This document shows positions 1 through 7,195 of a stretch of 11,229 nucleotides of DNA, piece after piece. This DNA is from Oscillospiraceae bacterium. Lineage in GTDB: Bacteria; Bacillota_A; Clostridia; Oscillospirales; Oscillospiraceae. A model generated the notes under the pieces. That model saw only the letters and a list, made by a program, of their open reading frames with translations. It made no database searches and was not told where the DNA came from. The translations under genes were made by a program, and so were the position numbers. Each line of letters opens with the position of its first letter. The first letter of the stretch is position 1. The DNA is taken from contig JAFYCC010000003.1 in the NCBI GenBank assembly GCA_017539885.1, positions 1 through 11,229 on the forward strand, given 5' to 3'.

Positions 1-1104
1 GACGCGACGCCGGAGAACTGGTCAGTGCGCCAGATCGCGGGCGCGATGCTGGACAGCCAGCGCCGCGCTGAAACGCTGTACGCTGTCGAGCCGGGCGACG
101 CGCTCTATACGCAGCACCTGAGCGAGCTTTACGCCCTGGGTGCGCTGACGCCGGCCGACGGGATCGTGCTCATCAGCGGCGGCGTATCCGCGCAGGAGAT
201 CGCGGTGCTGCGCTTCGCCTCAGAGGCCGATGCGAAGTCCGCGAAAACGGCGCTTGACGACTACATCGCCAGACGCGAAGCTGACTATACCGGTTATTTC
301 CCGGAGGAGGCGGACATGATCGGCTCCTCCCGCGCTTTCCGGCAGGGGACAACCGTTGCGCTTGCCATCTGTCCGGATGCGTCCGCTGCTTATCAGGCAT
401 TTCAACGCTGCTTTACGGGGGACGCTCCCATGACAGAGCGGAGCTTTCCCCGCTATACTCCTGAGTCTTCTCCGGAACCGAGTCCGACGGCCGGTCCCGA
501 TCTGCCGTCCGAGGAATGGACCTATGACGAGACCCGCATCCTTCGCGCCTGGCGCAGCGGCAGCGCAGACGGTCTCCAGGAGAAAGACGCCGCCATCTTC
601 GATGCCGTGCAGACGGTCCTGGCTATGTGCGTATCTCCGGATATGACCGACTGTGAGAAGGCGCTGGCCGTGCACGACTGGATGGTATACAACGCCGAAT
701 ATGACACGAACCTGCTTACGCAGCTGCCGAACTTTGAGGAGGATCCGGACAACGACAATCCGTACGGCTTTCTCGTACACCGCAAGGGCATCTGCAAGGG
801 CTACACCTCCAGCTTCCAGCTTTTCATGGACATTCTGGGCATCGAGTGCATCTCCGTTCAGGGCGAGGCAGACGGTGCTTCCGAGGGATGGGAGGAACAC
901 GCCTGGAACATGATCCGGCTCGACGGCGACTGGTATGTGGTGGACTGCACCTGGGATGACCCGCTCAGCTACGGCAGGGTGAGCAACGAGGCGCACCACA
1001 GATACTTCAACGTCACCTCCGATTTCATCCGCGAGCATAACCACCGCTGGGACGAAAGCACCGTTCCCGAGGCAAAGGCCACAAAATATGCCTGGAAGCC
1101 TTGA
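1..1104 (+). CDS. DUF4358 / transglutaminase-like protein, 5' partial
   Basis: The frame is open from the first base of the window, so the N-terminus lies outside; a GTG at 25 is the first possible start inside but is probably internal. Numbering codons from base 1, about 3-135 resemble DUF4358 (a conserved AQEIAVLRF stretch, then YTGYFPEE and a strand with AICPD). A Pro/Ser-rich linker follows at about 144-170. From about 205 there is a transglutaminase-like domain with the expected papain-fold triad: Cys265 in GICKGY, His300 in EHAWN and Asp315 in VVDCTWDD. Bacterial proteins of this type are usually exported or membrane-anchored and may act as proteases or cross-linkers on the cell surface. 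Any signal peptide would lie in the missing part. The TGA stop at 1102-1104 sits inside the -35 box of the next gene, with no terminator between. The domain calls are firm; substrate and reaction are unknown. Confidence 0.88.
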   Translation, partial: DATPENWSVRQIAGAMLDSQRRAETLYAVEPGDALYTQHLSELYALGALTPADGIVLISGGVSAQEIAVLRFASEADAKSAKTALDDYIARREADYTGYFPEEADMIGSSRAFRQGTTVALAICPDASAAYQAFQRCFTGDAPMTERSFPRYTPESSPEPSPTAGPDLPSEEWTYDETRILRAWRSGSADGLQEKDAAIFDAVQTVLAMCVSPDMTDCEKALAVHDWMVYNAEYDTNLLTQLPNFEEDPDNDNPYGFLVHRKGICKGYTSSFQLFMDILGIECISVQGEADGASEGWEEHAWNMIRLDGDWYVVDCTWDDPLSYGRVSNEAHHRYFNVTSDFIREHNHRWDESTVPEAKATKYAWKP

Positions 1105-1129
1105 CAAGCGCTACTCGCCTGTCTATAAT
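1101..1129 (+). promoter_or_regulatory. Consensus SigA promoter of the pyridoxamine kinase gene
   Basis: TTGACA at 1101-1106 and TATAAT at 1124-1129 are separated by exactly 17 bases. Both boxes match the vegetative sigma-factor consensus at all six positions. The -35 box contains the TGA stop of the preceding gene. The predicted transcript start is near 1136, giving a leader of about 38 bases. Confidence 0.9.
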
Positions 1130-1133
1130 GACA

Positions 1134-1146
1134 TACTAAATTAGTA
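1134..1146. promoter_or_regulatory. Palindrome at the predicted transcription start (operator candidate)
   Basis: TACTAA (1134-1139) and TTAGTA (1141-1146) form a 6-bp-arm inverted repeat around a single central base. It lies 5 bases after the -10 box, over the expected start of transcription, where a bound repressor would block initiation. The operator role is an inference from position and symmetry only; AT-rich short palindromes also occur by chance. Confidence 0.35.
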
Positions 1147-1173
1147 GGCAATTTCCAGGAAGGAGACGATACT

Positions 1174-2004
1174 ATGGCATACAAAAAACTTCTGACGGTG
1201 CAGGACATTTCCTGCGTTGGCCAATGCTCGCTGACGGTCGCGCTGCCGATCCTCTCGGCAGCCGGACACGAGACGGCCATTCTGCCCTCCGCGGTGCTCT
1301 CCACGCACACGGCGGGCTTCACGGGTTTCACCTGCCGCGACCTGACAGATGACATGCCCGCGATCGCGGCGCACTGGAAGAAGGAGAACATCCGCTTTGA
1401 CGCGATCTACACCGGTTATCTCGGCAGCACGGAGCAGATCGGCTACGTCAAGGATATGTTTGCTTCGCTCGGCACGGAGTCGCTCGTAACTTTTGTCGAT
1501 CCCGCCATGGCGGACAACGGCAAACTCTATCCCGCCTTCGACGAGGCTTATGCCGCGGAGATGAAGACCCTCTGCGCCGAGGCGGACGTCATACTGCCCA
1601 ACATCACGGAAGCCTGCTTCCTGACAGGCATGGAGTACCGGGAGACCTACGATGAAGCCTATATCAACTCTATGCTTGACAGCCTGCATGCTGCCGGAAT
1701 GAAGGTCGTGATCCTCACGGGCGTCGGCTTCTCGAATGAGACGACCGGTGTGTTCGTCAGCAGCAGCGAGGCGCGCGAGTATTACCAGCACCGCCGCATC
1801 CCCAAGGGCAGCCACGGCACCGGCGACGTATACGCCTCAGCGTTCGTGGGCGCCTATCTGCGCGGAAAGACAGCTTACGAAGCTGCGGGCATAGCCGCGG
1901 AGTACACCGTCCGCTGCATCGAAAACACCCAGGATGATCCGGAGCACTGGTACGGCGTAAAGTTTGAACCTCTTCTCCCCTTCTACATCGAACAGATCCA
2001 GTAA
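1174..2004 (+). CDS. Pyridoxamine/pyridoxal kinase (PdxY-like)
   Basis: The 276-residue protein belongs to the ribokinase-superfamily vitamin B6 kinases, which phosphorylate pyridoxal, pyridoxamine or pyridoxine with ATP in the cytoplasm (B6 salvage to PLP). Family marks are the N-terminal VQDISCVGQCSL segment, ITG-type segment IYTGYLGSTEQ, DPAMADNGKLY, and the anion-hole/catalytic GTGD at 215-218 with Asp218 as the presumed base. Length is normal for PdxY-type enzymes (about 280-290). The start is supported by a strong AGGAAGGAGA site at 1157-1166, 7 bases before ATG. The gene has its own consensus promoter at 1101-1129 and a terminator at 2064-2100, so it is probably monocistronic, with some read-through from the gene before. 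Which B6 vitamer is preferred cannot be read from the sequence; a hydroxymethylpyrimidine kinase role is less likely given the PdxY-like motifs. Confidence 0.92.
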   Translation: MAYKKLLTVQDISCVGQCSLTVALPILSAAGHETAILPSAVLSTHTAGFTGFTCRDLTDDMPAIAAHWKKENIRFDAIYTGYLGSTEQIGYVKDMFASLGTESLVTFVDPAMADNGKLYPAFDEAYAAEMKTLCAEADVILPNITEACFLTGMEYRETYDEAYINSMLDSLHAAGMKVVILTGVGFSNETTGVFVSSSEAREYYQHRRIPKGSHGTGDVYASAFVGAYLRGKTAYEAAGIAAEYTVRCIENTQDDPEHWYGVKFEPLLPFYIEQIQ

Positions 2005-2063
2005 CAGGAACATAGCGATAATTCGCTTTGATCGAAGCGCTGTCATATAGCCTTCGACCGCAC

Positions 2064-2100
2064 GGAAATCGCCCCGGCAAGCGCCGGAGCGATTTCCTTT
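2064..2100 (+). terminator. Intrinsic terminator after the pyridoxamine kinase gene
   Basis: GGAAATCGC (2064-2072) pairs with GCGATTTCC (2089-2097), and CCGGC (2074-2078) with GCCGG (2083-2087), with one mismatch between them and a 4-base loop. The run TTTATT follows directly. It lies 60 bases after the kinase stop. The opposite strand has no T-run after the stem, so it acts on + transcripts. Confidence 0.85.
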
Positions 2101-2119
2101 ATTCCGTCTTCTCCCGCGC

Positions 2120-2365
2120 TCATGCGCGCGGATCGTCGGACGGAGGCCGGGACTCGGAAATACCCTCCGCGCTGATCGTGAGCGTGTACCAGCTCATCTG
2201 GTAGCCATCGGGCGCTGTCGTCTCCTGGATATAATACGTGCCGAATGGCAGTTCGCCGGACCAGAACACGCCGCTGTCCAGAGAAACCAGGTCCGAAAGC
2301 GTCACGGTGCCGCCGTTTTCGAAACGCACCGTATGCTGCAAACTATTCTCTTTGATCCCACGCAA
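2120..2365 (-). pseudogene. Cna-B (SpaA/prealbumin-like) domain remnant
   Basis: Read from a TTG at 2365, this frame gives 81 residues whose middle is a clear Cna-B/SpaA-type signature: GELPFGTYYIQETTAPDGY followed by a strand YTLTIS. Such domains are beta-sandwich stalk modules of pilins and collagen-adhesin-like surface proteins, often stabilised by isopeptide bonds. Only the C-terminal half of one domain is left. There is no signal peptide, no LPXTG motif, no transmembrane anchor, and no ribosome site at a proper distance from the TTG. The frame stays open further upstream to 2446, directly behind and in frame with the TAG stop of the DUF169 gene, but that stretch encodes only the terminator hairpin and unrecognised residues. 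A decayed fragment of a larger surface-protein gene is the best reading; an expressed small protein is possible but poorly supported. Confidence 0.6.
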
Positions 2366-2395
2366 AGGATTATGTAAACCTCTCGCGGTAATAAT

Positions 2396-2424
2396 CAGCG
2401 CCGGCGCAACTTGCGCCGGCGCTG
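2396..2424 (-). terminator. Hairpin terminator of the DUF169 gene
   Basis: Perfect 12-bp arms (CAGCGCCGGCGC at 2396-2407 and its complement at 2413-2424) enclose a 5-base loop, 22 bases after the DUF169 stop. On the - strand the stem is followed by ATTATTA, a weak but AT-rich tail. Stem strength and position favour termination of the three-gene - strand group. Confidence 0.65.
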
Positions 2425-2446
2425 CTGAGTATACGGTGTTCCGTTC

Positions 2447-3268
2447 CTATCCGCCGATCTTGACCTGCTTGTCCCACTCCTCGCTGACAGGCAGCCCCCA
2501 GGCTCGGAACAGCACGTTGTAGAACTCCGGACGGGCGAAGTCTTCTTTCATGGTCATGTAGAAAGTCTCACGGCCGCCTTTGGCGCTCTGTGCCGCGACG
2601 CCCTTGTAAAACTCCTCCTCACGCTGGTGAGGCACAGTGAGGATGATGTCATCCTCAGGTGTGAGCGCGCGCTCGTACTCACCGGGATCGGGGATCGTGA
2701 TGCGGTAATTGCCCTCGCGCAGCGGCGGCACAACACAATAGATGCAGGAGTCGACCGAATTGAAGCTGCTGTCGAGCATGCGGTGGGTCTGCGTCTCGAT
2801 CGCCATAAGGAATACGCGAAGCTGATCGTTCTTGCAATAGATCAGCGTTACGTCAGGCTCGAAGTCCGCACCGCTCAGCGGCGCGACCAGAATGCCCTTA
2901 TACTCGCCGTAAGGCAGCGTCGGAAAGCTGTCGACATACGCGTCGCCGGCCGCCGTGTTGCCGCCGAACCAGGTCTGTGAAAGCTCACGGAAACCTGCCT
3001 TGGCCGTTGCGTTGTCGATCATGCCGTAGGTGATGAGCGGGTTCCAGCACCAGTGGTCTTCCTTCTCCATGTATACGATCTTGCCCTGACGGCGGGCGAA
3101 TGCGAAGGCCTGACACAGCGCGATGTGCTTGCCCCAGTCCTTTACGGGCTGCACAGTCCCCTCGGGCAGCGCATCGCCCTCGCGCATGAGCTTCACCGCG
3201 ACGGCAGGATAGCGCAGGCCGACCAGTTCTTCCATGAGTGCCTGTCTCTTCTTGTTGCTCTCCAACAT
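2447..3268 (-). CDS. DUF169 domain protein
   Basis: A 273-residue protein matching the DUF169 family along its length: an N-terminal PAVAVKLM strand, HIALCQAFAFAR with Cys52, a second conserved Cys74 (DHWCWNP), a central segment YKGILVAPL, then Cys175/Cys178 (DSCIYCVVPPL) before a C-terminal PHQREEEFYKGV region. No signal peptide or membrane segment is seen, so it is probably cytoplasmic. Biochemical function of DUF169 is not established to my knowledge; the conserved cysteines could bind a metal or cluster, which is inference. The start is fixed by GGAGGA at 3277-3282, 8 bases before ATG. A 16-bp inverted repeat lies 25 bases upstream of the ATG. The gene follows the beta-helix lipoprotein gene by 94 bases in the same direction, without a clear terminator between, so co-transcription is possible. 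Confidence 0.88.
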   Translation of the reverse strand: MLESNKKRQALMEELVGLRYPAVAVKLMREGDALPEGTVQPVKDWGKHIALCQAFAFARRQGKIVYMEKEDHWCWNPLITYGMIDNATAKAGFRELSQTWFGGNTAAGDAYVDSFPTLPYGEYKGILVAPLSGADFEPDVTLIYCKNDQLRVFLMAIETQTHRMLDSSFNSVDSCIYCVVPPLREGNYRITIPDPGEYERALTPEDDIILTVPHQREEEFYKGVAAQSAKGGRETFYMTMKEDFARPEFYNVLFRAWGLPVSEEWDKQVKIGG

Positions 3269-3293
3269 TTCCTTTTTCCTCCGTTATTGATCA

Positions 3294-3309
3294 AAAGTTA
3301 GGTAACTTT
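3294..3309. promoter_or_regulatory. Inverted repeat upstream of the DUF169 gene
   Basis: AAAGTTA (3294-3300) and TAACTTT (3303-3309) are perfect 7-bp arms around GG. The element lies in the short gap before the DUF169 start, where a repressor could act. I could not find a convincing -35/-10 pair next to it, so the operator role is a guess. Confidence 0.35.
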
Positions 3310-3362
3310 ATTCAGTATCGTTTCCCTCTCAGTGCAATCGCGCTCTTATGGCTGGCTGCAGC

Positions 3363-4760
3363 TCACTCTTCGTCCCAGTAAGTGAACCGGACGCTGATAT
3401 CGCCGAGCCACATTTCCATCCAAAGCGGCGATTCATCAGCATCCGTATCGGCATAGAGCTCTACGGATCCGCTCTCGGCGTATTCACCCTGCATGAAGAT
3501 GTCCGCGTAATAGTCAGAGTCCCCGGCCATCTCCCAGCGCAGCTGCAGCGGGTCGTCCTCCAGGCCCGCCAAAGTGCCGCTTCCGTCTGCGCTCAGGCGC
3601 AGGATCACGTCGATGTTGCAGCCTTCGCGCCGCAGCGGAAGCATCGTCTCCTCCTGCGTTTCGAAGTTATACATGGACTCCCCGAGCCAGGCCGTGTCGG
3701 CCAGAACCTCCGCGTCGAAACGCACGGGTCTGAGATTGCCCTCCAGTCCAGGCTCGATATCCGGATACTCCGGATACTGTGTGATCTCATGCCAGACGCA
3801 GTCTTCCGTCGTGATATCCTCGCGGAAGAACAGCGCGTTGCTTTCATTTTCCCCGAATGTGCAGCGTACAAAGTTTACCTCCGCTCCTGCGCTGGTATCG
3901 ATAAAGGCACCTCCGCTGGAGCCGCTCATCACGCAATCCTCGAACAGCCACACGCCCGAAATGTAGGTGAGATCAATCGGCCCGTAGCTGCAGTCGCGGA
4001 TGACGCTGTCCCGTACGCGCAGATCGCAGGTGTTGTCCGCATAGATTCCGTTTACACCGCAGCCGTAAAGATCCATTGCGTTCAGGTCGACTTCGCTGCA
4101 GAGGTCAAAGCGCAGAACGCTGCCGACGCACTCGCCTGTCTCCGTGTGCCCCAGAGTCAGCCGTGAGAGGGAGAGTTCGTCGCAGTACTGAAAGCGTATC
4201 ACATCCGCATAGCGCGGCTCGATGACCAGTTCGGTCTCAGCCGTATTGCCGCGGCCGAAGATGGACAGTCCGTCCGCGTTCTCGATAACAAGTCCCACGC
4301 CGTCGAAGTAAGTCTCGACCTCCACATAGGGAAGGCTCTGCAGCCAGTTCCATTCTTCGCCGGAGTCTTCCCATGCGGCCTGCAGATATTCGGACAGATT
4401 GTAATATCCCGGTTCCACAAGGATGGCCGTATCCGGTGCGATCGCGTCGATCAGTTCCTTCGTGCTGCTAACGACCACGAAATTCTCCGCCTTTTCGCGA
4501 AGCGCATCCACATCTTCCGGCAGCTCCGGCAGCTCCGGCTCGACAGGATCCGCGGGCGGTGCCGTCACAACGGGATCCGACGGCTGCGGGTCCTCCGGTG
4601 TCGACGCTGCGGGCGGCGCGTCGGACGGTTTCTGAACTGAAGGCGTGACAAGCGCCGGCTGGGACGGATCTCCGCCCTTTCCCATGCAGCCGCACATCAG
4701 CACCGTGAACAGCAGGCAGACGGCGATCACGGCCAGAGCAGGACTTCTGCGAACGATCAT
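3363..4760 (-). CDS. Lipoprotein with right-handed parallel beta-helix
   Basis: The 465-residue product starts with two Arg, a hydrophobic stretch at 8-22 and a lipobox-like MCGC ending at Cys25, so it is probably a lipoprotein held on the outer face of the membrane. A Pro/Ser/Asp-rich spacer (28-82) follows. From about 95 to 325 there are degenerate beta-helix coils of about 22-24 residues (GLSIFGRG, ELSLSRLTL, EVDLNAMDL, DLRVRDSVIRDCS, GVWLFEDCVMSG, EVNFVRCTF), as in right-handed parallel beta-helix (PbH1, NosD-like) proteins that often bind or cut polysaccharides. No catalytic residues can be named with confidence. Residues 350-465 form a separate beta-rich domain, possibly lipocalin-like. 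GGAGGAGAG (4764-4772) sits 3 bases before the ATG. The gene follows the LRR gene with an 82-base gap and may share its transcript. Substrate unknown. Confidence 0.8.
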   Translation of the reverse strand: MIVRRSPALAVIAVCLLFTVLMCGCMGKGGDPSQPALVTPSVQKPSDAPPAASTPEDPQPSDPVVTAPPADPVEPELPELPEDVDALREKAENFVVVSSTKELIDAIAPDTAILVEPGYYNLSEYLQAAWEDSGEEWNWLQSLPYVEVETYFDGVGLVIENADGLSIFGRGNTAETELVIEPRYADVIRFQYCDELSLSRLTLGHTETGECVGSVLRFDLCSEVDLNAMDLYGCGVNGIYADNTCDLRVRDSVIRDCSYGPIDLTYISGVWLFEDCVMSGSSGGAFIDTSAGAEVNFVRCTFGENESNALFFREDITTEDCVWHEITQYPEYPDIEPGLEGNLRPVRFDAEVLADTAWLGESMYNFETQEETMLPLRREGCNIDVILRLSADGSGTLAGLEDDPLQLRWEMAGDSDYYADIFMQGEYAESGSVELYADTDADESPLWMEMWLGDISVRFTYWDEE

Positions 4761-4795
4761 ATGCTCTCCTCCAATCCGATTGCTGGTTTGATATC

Positions 4796-4824
4796 AGAAT
4801 AGCACAGCAGGCAAAAGATTTCCA
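4796..4824 (-). promoter_or_regulatory. Weak candidate promoter for the beta-helix lipoprotein
   Basis: On the - strand TGGAAA (4819-4824) and TATTCT (4796-4801) are 17 bases apart; each matches the consensus at 4 of 6 positions. It lies between the LRR stop and the lipoprotein start and could give extra internal transcription. The match is poor enough to be chance. Confidence 0.25.
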
Positions 4825-4842
4825 GTCCCTGCTTCCTCCCGC

Positions 4843-7083
4843 TCACCCGGCTTCGAACGGGAAGCCGTTCTCCAGTGCGAAGCGCTCGGCATAGCTTCCC
4901 TTCTCGCCGGAAAGCGTCAGCCTGCCGCAGCCTTCGAAGGCGTTCGGCCATATATACTCCACGCTGCGCGGGACATGAAGGCTGCGCATTCCGGCACAGT
5001 TTTTAAAGGTCAGCTGTCCGATGCGCTTCACGCCTTCGGGAATCTCCATCTCCGCGAGCGCCGCGCAGTCGGAGAATGCTCCGTCGCCGAGGTTCTCCAG
5101 TGCATCCGGCAGACGCAGCGCCGCCAGCGATCGGCACATTGAGAAAGCATAGGCGCCGATCTCCCGAACGCTTTCCGGGATCGTCACTCCGCACAGTGCG
5201 CCGCAGCGCTGAAAGGCGTAATCCCCGATCCGCTCAACGCCCGGCTCGATCACCACATCCGAAACGGGCGCAACGTGCTGAAGATTGCCCGTGACGCCGC
5301 GCTCACTGCGGCTGAGGCAAAAACTGCGCACAGGCTTGTCCCCGATATGTGCGGGTACGGTGACCAGGCTGTCCATACCCCTATACTCGAGGATGCGCAG
5401 CGCCCCGTCCTCTTCCGTGCAGCGAAAAAGCGCAAGCTGCTCTTCCTCCGAATATTCGAGAAGTCCAAGTTCCTTATCCACGCGTTCATCCTGCGCGCGC
5501 TGCAGCGTCTGCTCATCGAAGTGCGTACGCTGCCAGGCCAGCAGCTGTGCCGTGACCTCCCGGCAGCCGAGGCGCAGGCTTTCCGAGAGGTAGCGTTCTA
5601 TCACGGACAGTTGCGGCGTCTCAAGCAGCCGCAGCAGACCGTCCATTGCCGCGCCGCTGTCCCTGCGCATGATATCAGAGGCATATTCGTCCCGACGCCG
5701 CAGGATCGCGGCGGTGAAGCTTCTGTCTACCCGCGTATCGAAGTCCGTGTTTCCGGTCAGCCACAGATCGAAGAGTTCCACGTTCGGAAAGCGTGAGATC
5801 AGCCATGTCTCGTCAGGCGCGTCCATGCACGCGGGCGGCACGCGAAGATGCCTCAGCCCGCTGCAGTCTCCGAACGCCGCCGAGCCGAGACGCCGGAGGC
5901 TGTCCGGCAGATACAGTTCCGTCAGGGACCGGCATTTCTGAAAGGCCGAGCTGCCGATCGACTCCAGTCCGTCCGGAAAATCGACACGCTCCAGTGCCTC
6001 ACAGCCCATGAAAGCATGGGAGTCGATGTTTCTGAGACCTTTGCCGAGAGTCAGCGTTTGCAGGGATGCGCATCCCATAAAAGCATAGGGTTCCACCGCC
6101 GTGCATCCGTCAGGTATCGCGACAGCAGTCAGAGAGCGGCACAGATGAAAGGCCTCCGCGCCGATCTCCGTCAGGCCTTCCGGTAGCGGAGCGCTGCGCA
6201 GCGACGCGCAGCGTTCGAATGCGCGGCTGCCGATCGTTTTCAGACTCGCTGGAAACCGTAGCGCGGTAACGGCGGCGTTGTCGCAGAAGGCGCTCTCTCC
6301 TATCGTGTCCACGCCTTCCGGCACGACTACCTCCCCGCCAGCGCCGCAGTAATCGAACAGTATGCCCGACGCGGTAACAAAGCCGTTCCCGTCTGCAAGC
6401 GCGCGGCAGCCGCGCAGCGCGCTCTCGCCCCAGTCCGTCAATGCCGGAGAAACGACGAGCTCCCGAAGAGCAGCACAGTCCTTGAAAGTCCTGCGGCCGA
6501 CTGAGCGCAGCATCTCCGGCAGTACGGCGCGTGCCAGATGTTCACAGCCGCAGAACGCGCCTGCGCCGAGTTCGGTCAGGCCGGAGGGTAGACGAATCTC
6601 CCGCAGGGAAACACAGCCTTGAAAAGCCCAGCTGCCGATCTCCCTGAGACTGTCCGGGAAGGTCACGGCGCGCAGCCCCGCGCAGTCGCGCAGCGCGCCG
6701 CCTGCAACCGCGCATGTCCCCGGCCGGATCACCAGCTCCGTTCCCGGCGGCATCTCACCGATGTATTTATAAAGCACCTTGCCGAGATACAGGCAGCCCT
6801 TCGTCTGCTTCTCCAGCCATGGTGTGCCGCTGAACGCGCCCGCGCCGATCGAGCTGAGATCTTCCGGAAAAACGATCTCCTCCAGAGCGCTGCAGTCCCA
6901 GAAGGCCTCGGCTTCTATGCGCCGCAGACTTTTCGGCAGGACTACGCGCCGGATATCCGCACGGAAGCGAAACGCGTCGCCGCCGAGCATCTCCACGCCT
7001 TCCGGCACGGTCAAGTCTGCGTCAGCGCCGGCATATCCGGTCAGCACGCCGTTTTCGATCTTGAACCCATCTATGTTTCCCAT
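4843..7083 (-). CDS. BspA-like leucine-rich repeat protein, two LRR blocks
   Basis: The 746-residue protein carries about 20 repeats of the BspA/LRR_5 type with a strict 23-residue period (pattern LPxxLxxIGxxAFxxCxxLxx). Block one spans about 23-425, with two longer units near 70-116 and 209-251. A non-repeat segment at about 430-555 looks helical and charged. Residues 556-609 resemble a second LRR_5 entry unit, and block two runs to 724, ending with a typical C-terminal cap. There is no signal peptide, anchor or membrane segment, so it is probably cytoplasmic, whereas many BspA-like proteins are secreted or surface-bound. LRRs usually bind proteins; the partner is unknown. No good Shine-Dalgarno site precedes the ATG at 7083; only G-rich GGGACGG lies about 12 bases upstream. 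Its promoter (7120-7148) is divergent from that of the zinc-ribbon gene. It is the first gene of a - strand group with the lipoprotein and DUF169 genes. Confidence 0.9.
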   Translation of the reverse strand: MGNIDGFKIENGVLTGYAGADADLTVPEGVEMLGGDAFRFRADIRRVVLPKSLRRIEAEAFWDCSALEEIVFPEDLSSIGAGAFSGTPWLEKQTKGCLYLGKVLYKYIGEMPPGTELVIRPGTCAVAGGALRDCAGLRAVTFPDSLREIGSWAFQGCVSLREIRLPSGLTELGAGAFCGCEHLARAVLPEMLRSVGRRTFKDCAALRELVVSPALTDWGESALRGCRALADGNGFVTASGILFDYCGAGGEVVVPEGVDTIGESAFCDNAAVTALRFPASLKTIGSRAFERCASLRSAPLPEGLTEIGAEAFHLCRSLTAVAIPDGCTAVEPYAFMGCASLQTLTLGKGLRNIDSHAFMGCEALERVDFPDGLESIGSSAFQKCRSLTELYLPDSLRRLGSAAFGDCSGLRHLRVPPACMDAPDETWLISRFPNVELFDLWLTGNTDFDTRVDRSFTAAILRRRDEYASDIMRRDSGAAMDGLLRLLETPQLSVIERYLSESLRLGCREVTAQLLAWQRTHFDEQTLQRAQDERVDKELGLLEYSEEEQLALFRCTEEDGALRILEYRGMDSLVTVPAHIGDKPVRSFCLSRSERGVTGNLQHVAPVSDVVIEPGVERIGDYAFQRCGALCGVTIPESVREIGAYAFSMCRSLAALRLPDALENLGDGAFSDCAALAEMEIPEGVKRIGQLTFKNCAGMRSLHVPRSVEYIWPNAFEGCGRLTLSGEKGSYAERFALENGFPFEAG

Positions 7084-7119
7084 TCGTTTTCGTCCGTCCC
7101 GCGTTGAGTTTCTTTCCTG

Positions 7120-7148
7120 ATTTTAACAGGTTCGCGGAAAAACTACAA
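7120..7148 (-). promoter_or_regulatory. Promoter of the LRR gene
   Basis: On the - strand TTGTAG (7143-7148) and TAAAAT (7120-7125) are 17 bases apart, matching the vegetative consensus at 4 and 5 of 6 positions. The predicted start near 7113 gives a leader of about 30 bases. The -35 box overlaps the left arm of the inverted repeat at 7146-7169. Confidence 0.7.
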
Positions 7149-7169
7149 CCGCTGCGCGAAAAGCGGTTG
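7146..7169. promoter_or_regulatory. Inverted repeat shared by two divergent promoters
   Basis: CAACCGCT (7146-7153) and AGCGGTTG (7162-7169) are perfect 8-bp arms around 8 bases. Each arm overlaps the -35 box of one of the two divergent promoters. The centre of the repeat (7157.5) is exactly the midpoint of the two -35 boxes and of the two -10 boxes. A protein dimer bound here would contact both promoters equally. The operator role is inferred. Confidence 0.55.
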
Positions 7170-7195
7170 AGCTTTTCGGCGCAACGCGCTATAAT
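7167..7195 (+). promoter_or_regulatory. Promoter of the SPFH-like zinc-ribbon gene
   Basis: TTGAGC (7167-7172) and TATAAT (7190-7195) are 17 bases apart; the -10 box is perfect and the -35 box matches at 4 of 6 positions. The predicted start near 7202 leaves a leader of about 34 bases before the ATG. Confidence 0.82.

Noticed and set aside
220..1107. Open frame of 295 codons on the - strand
   Set aside because: It is opposite the DUF4358-transglutaminase gene, which shows an intact catalytic triad; the - frame has no motif and no convincing ribosome site.
2018..2040. Small inverted repeat (CGCTT / AAGCG) after the kinase stop
   Set aside because: Five-base arms without a T-run, and a much better terminator follows 24 bases later.
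2396..2449. TAG read-through fusing DUF169 to the Cna-B half domain
   Set aside because: A strong terminator-type hairpin lies directly behind the TAG, DUF169 proteins normally end here, and no recoding signal is visible. The shared frame has a one-in-three chance.
3348..4166. Open frame of 272 codons on the + strand
   Set aside because: It mirrors the beta-helix lipoprotein gene; the product has biased composition and no domain pattern.
4843..7083. Periodic sequence about every 69 bases that might suggest a CRISPR-like or tandem DNA repeat
   Set aside because: The period is 23 codons of leucine-rich repeat; the DNA copies differ widely and there are no identical repeats with unique spacers.
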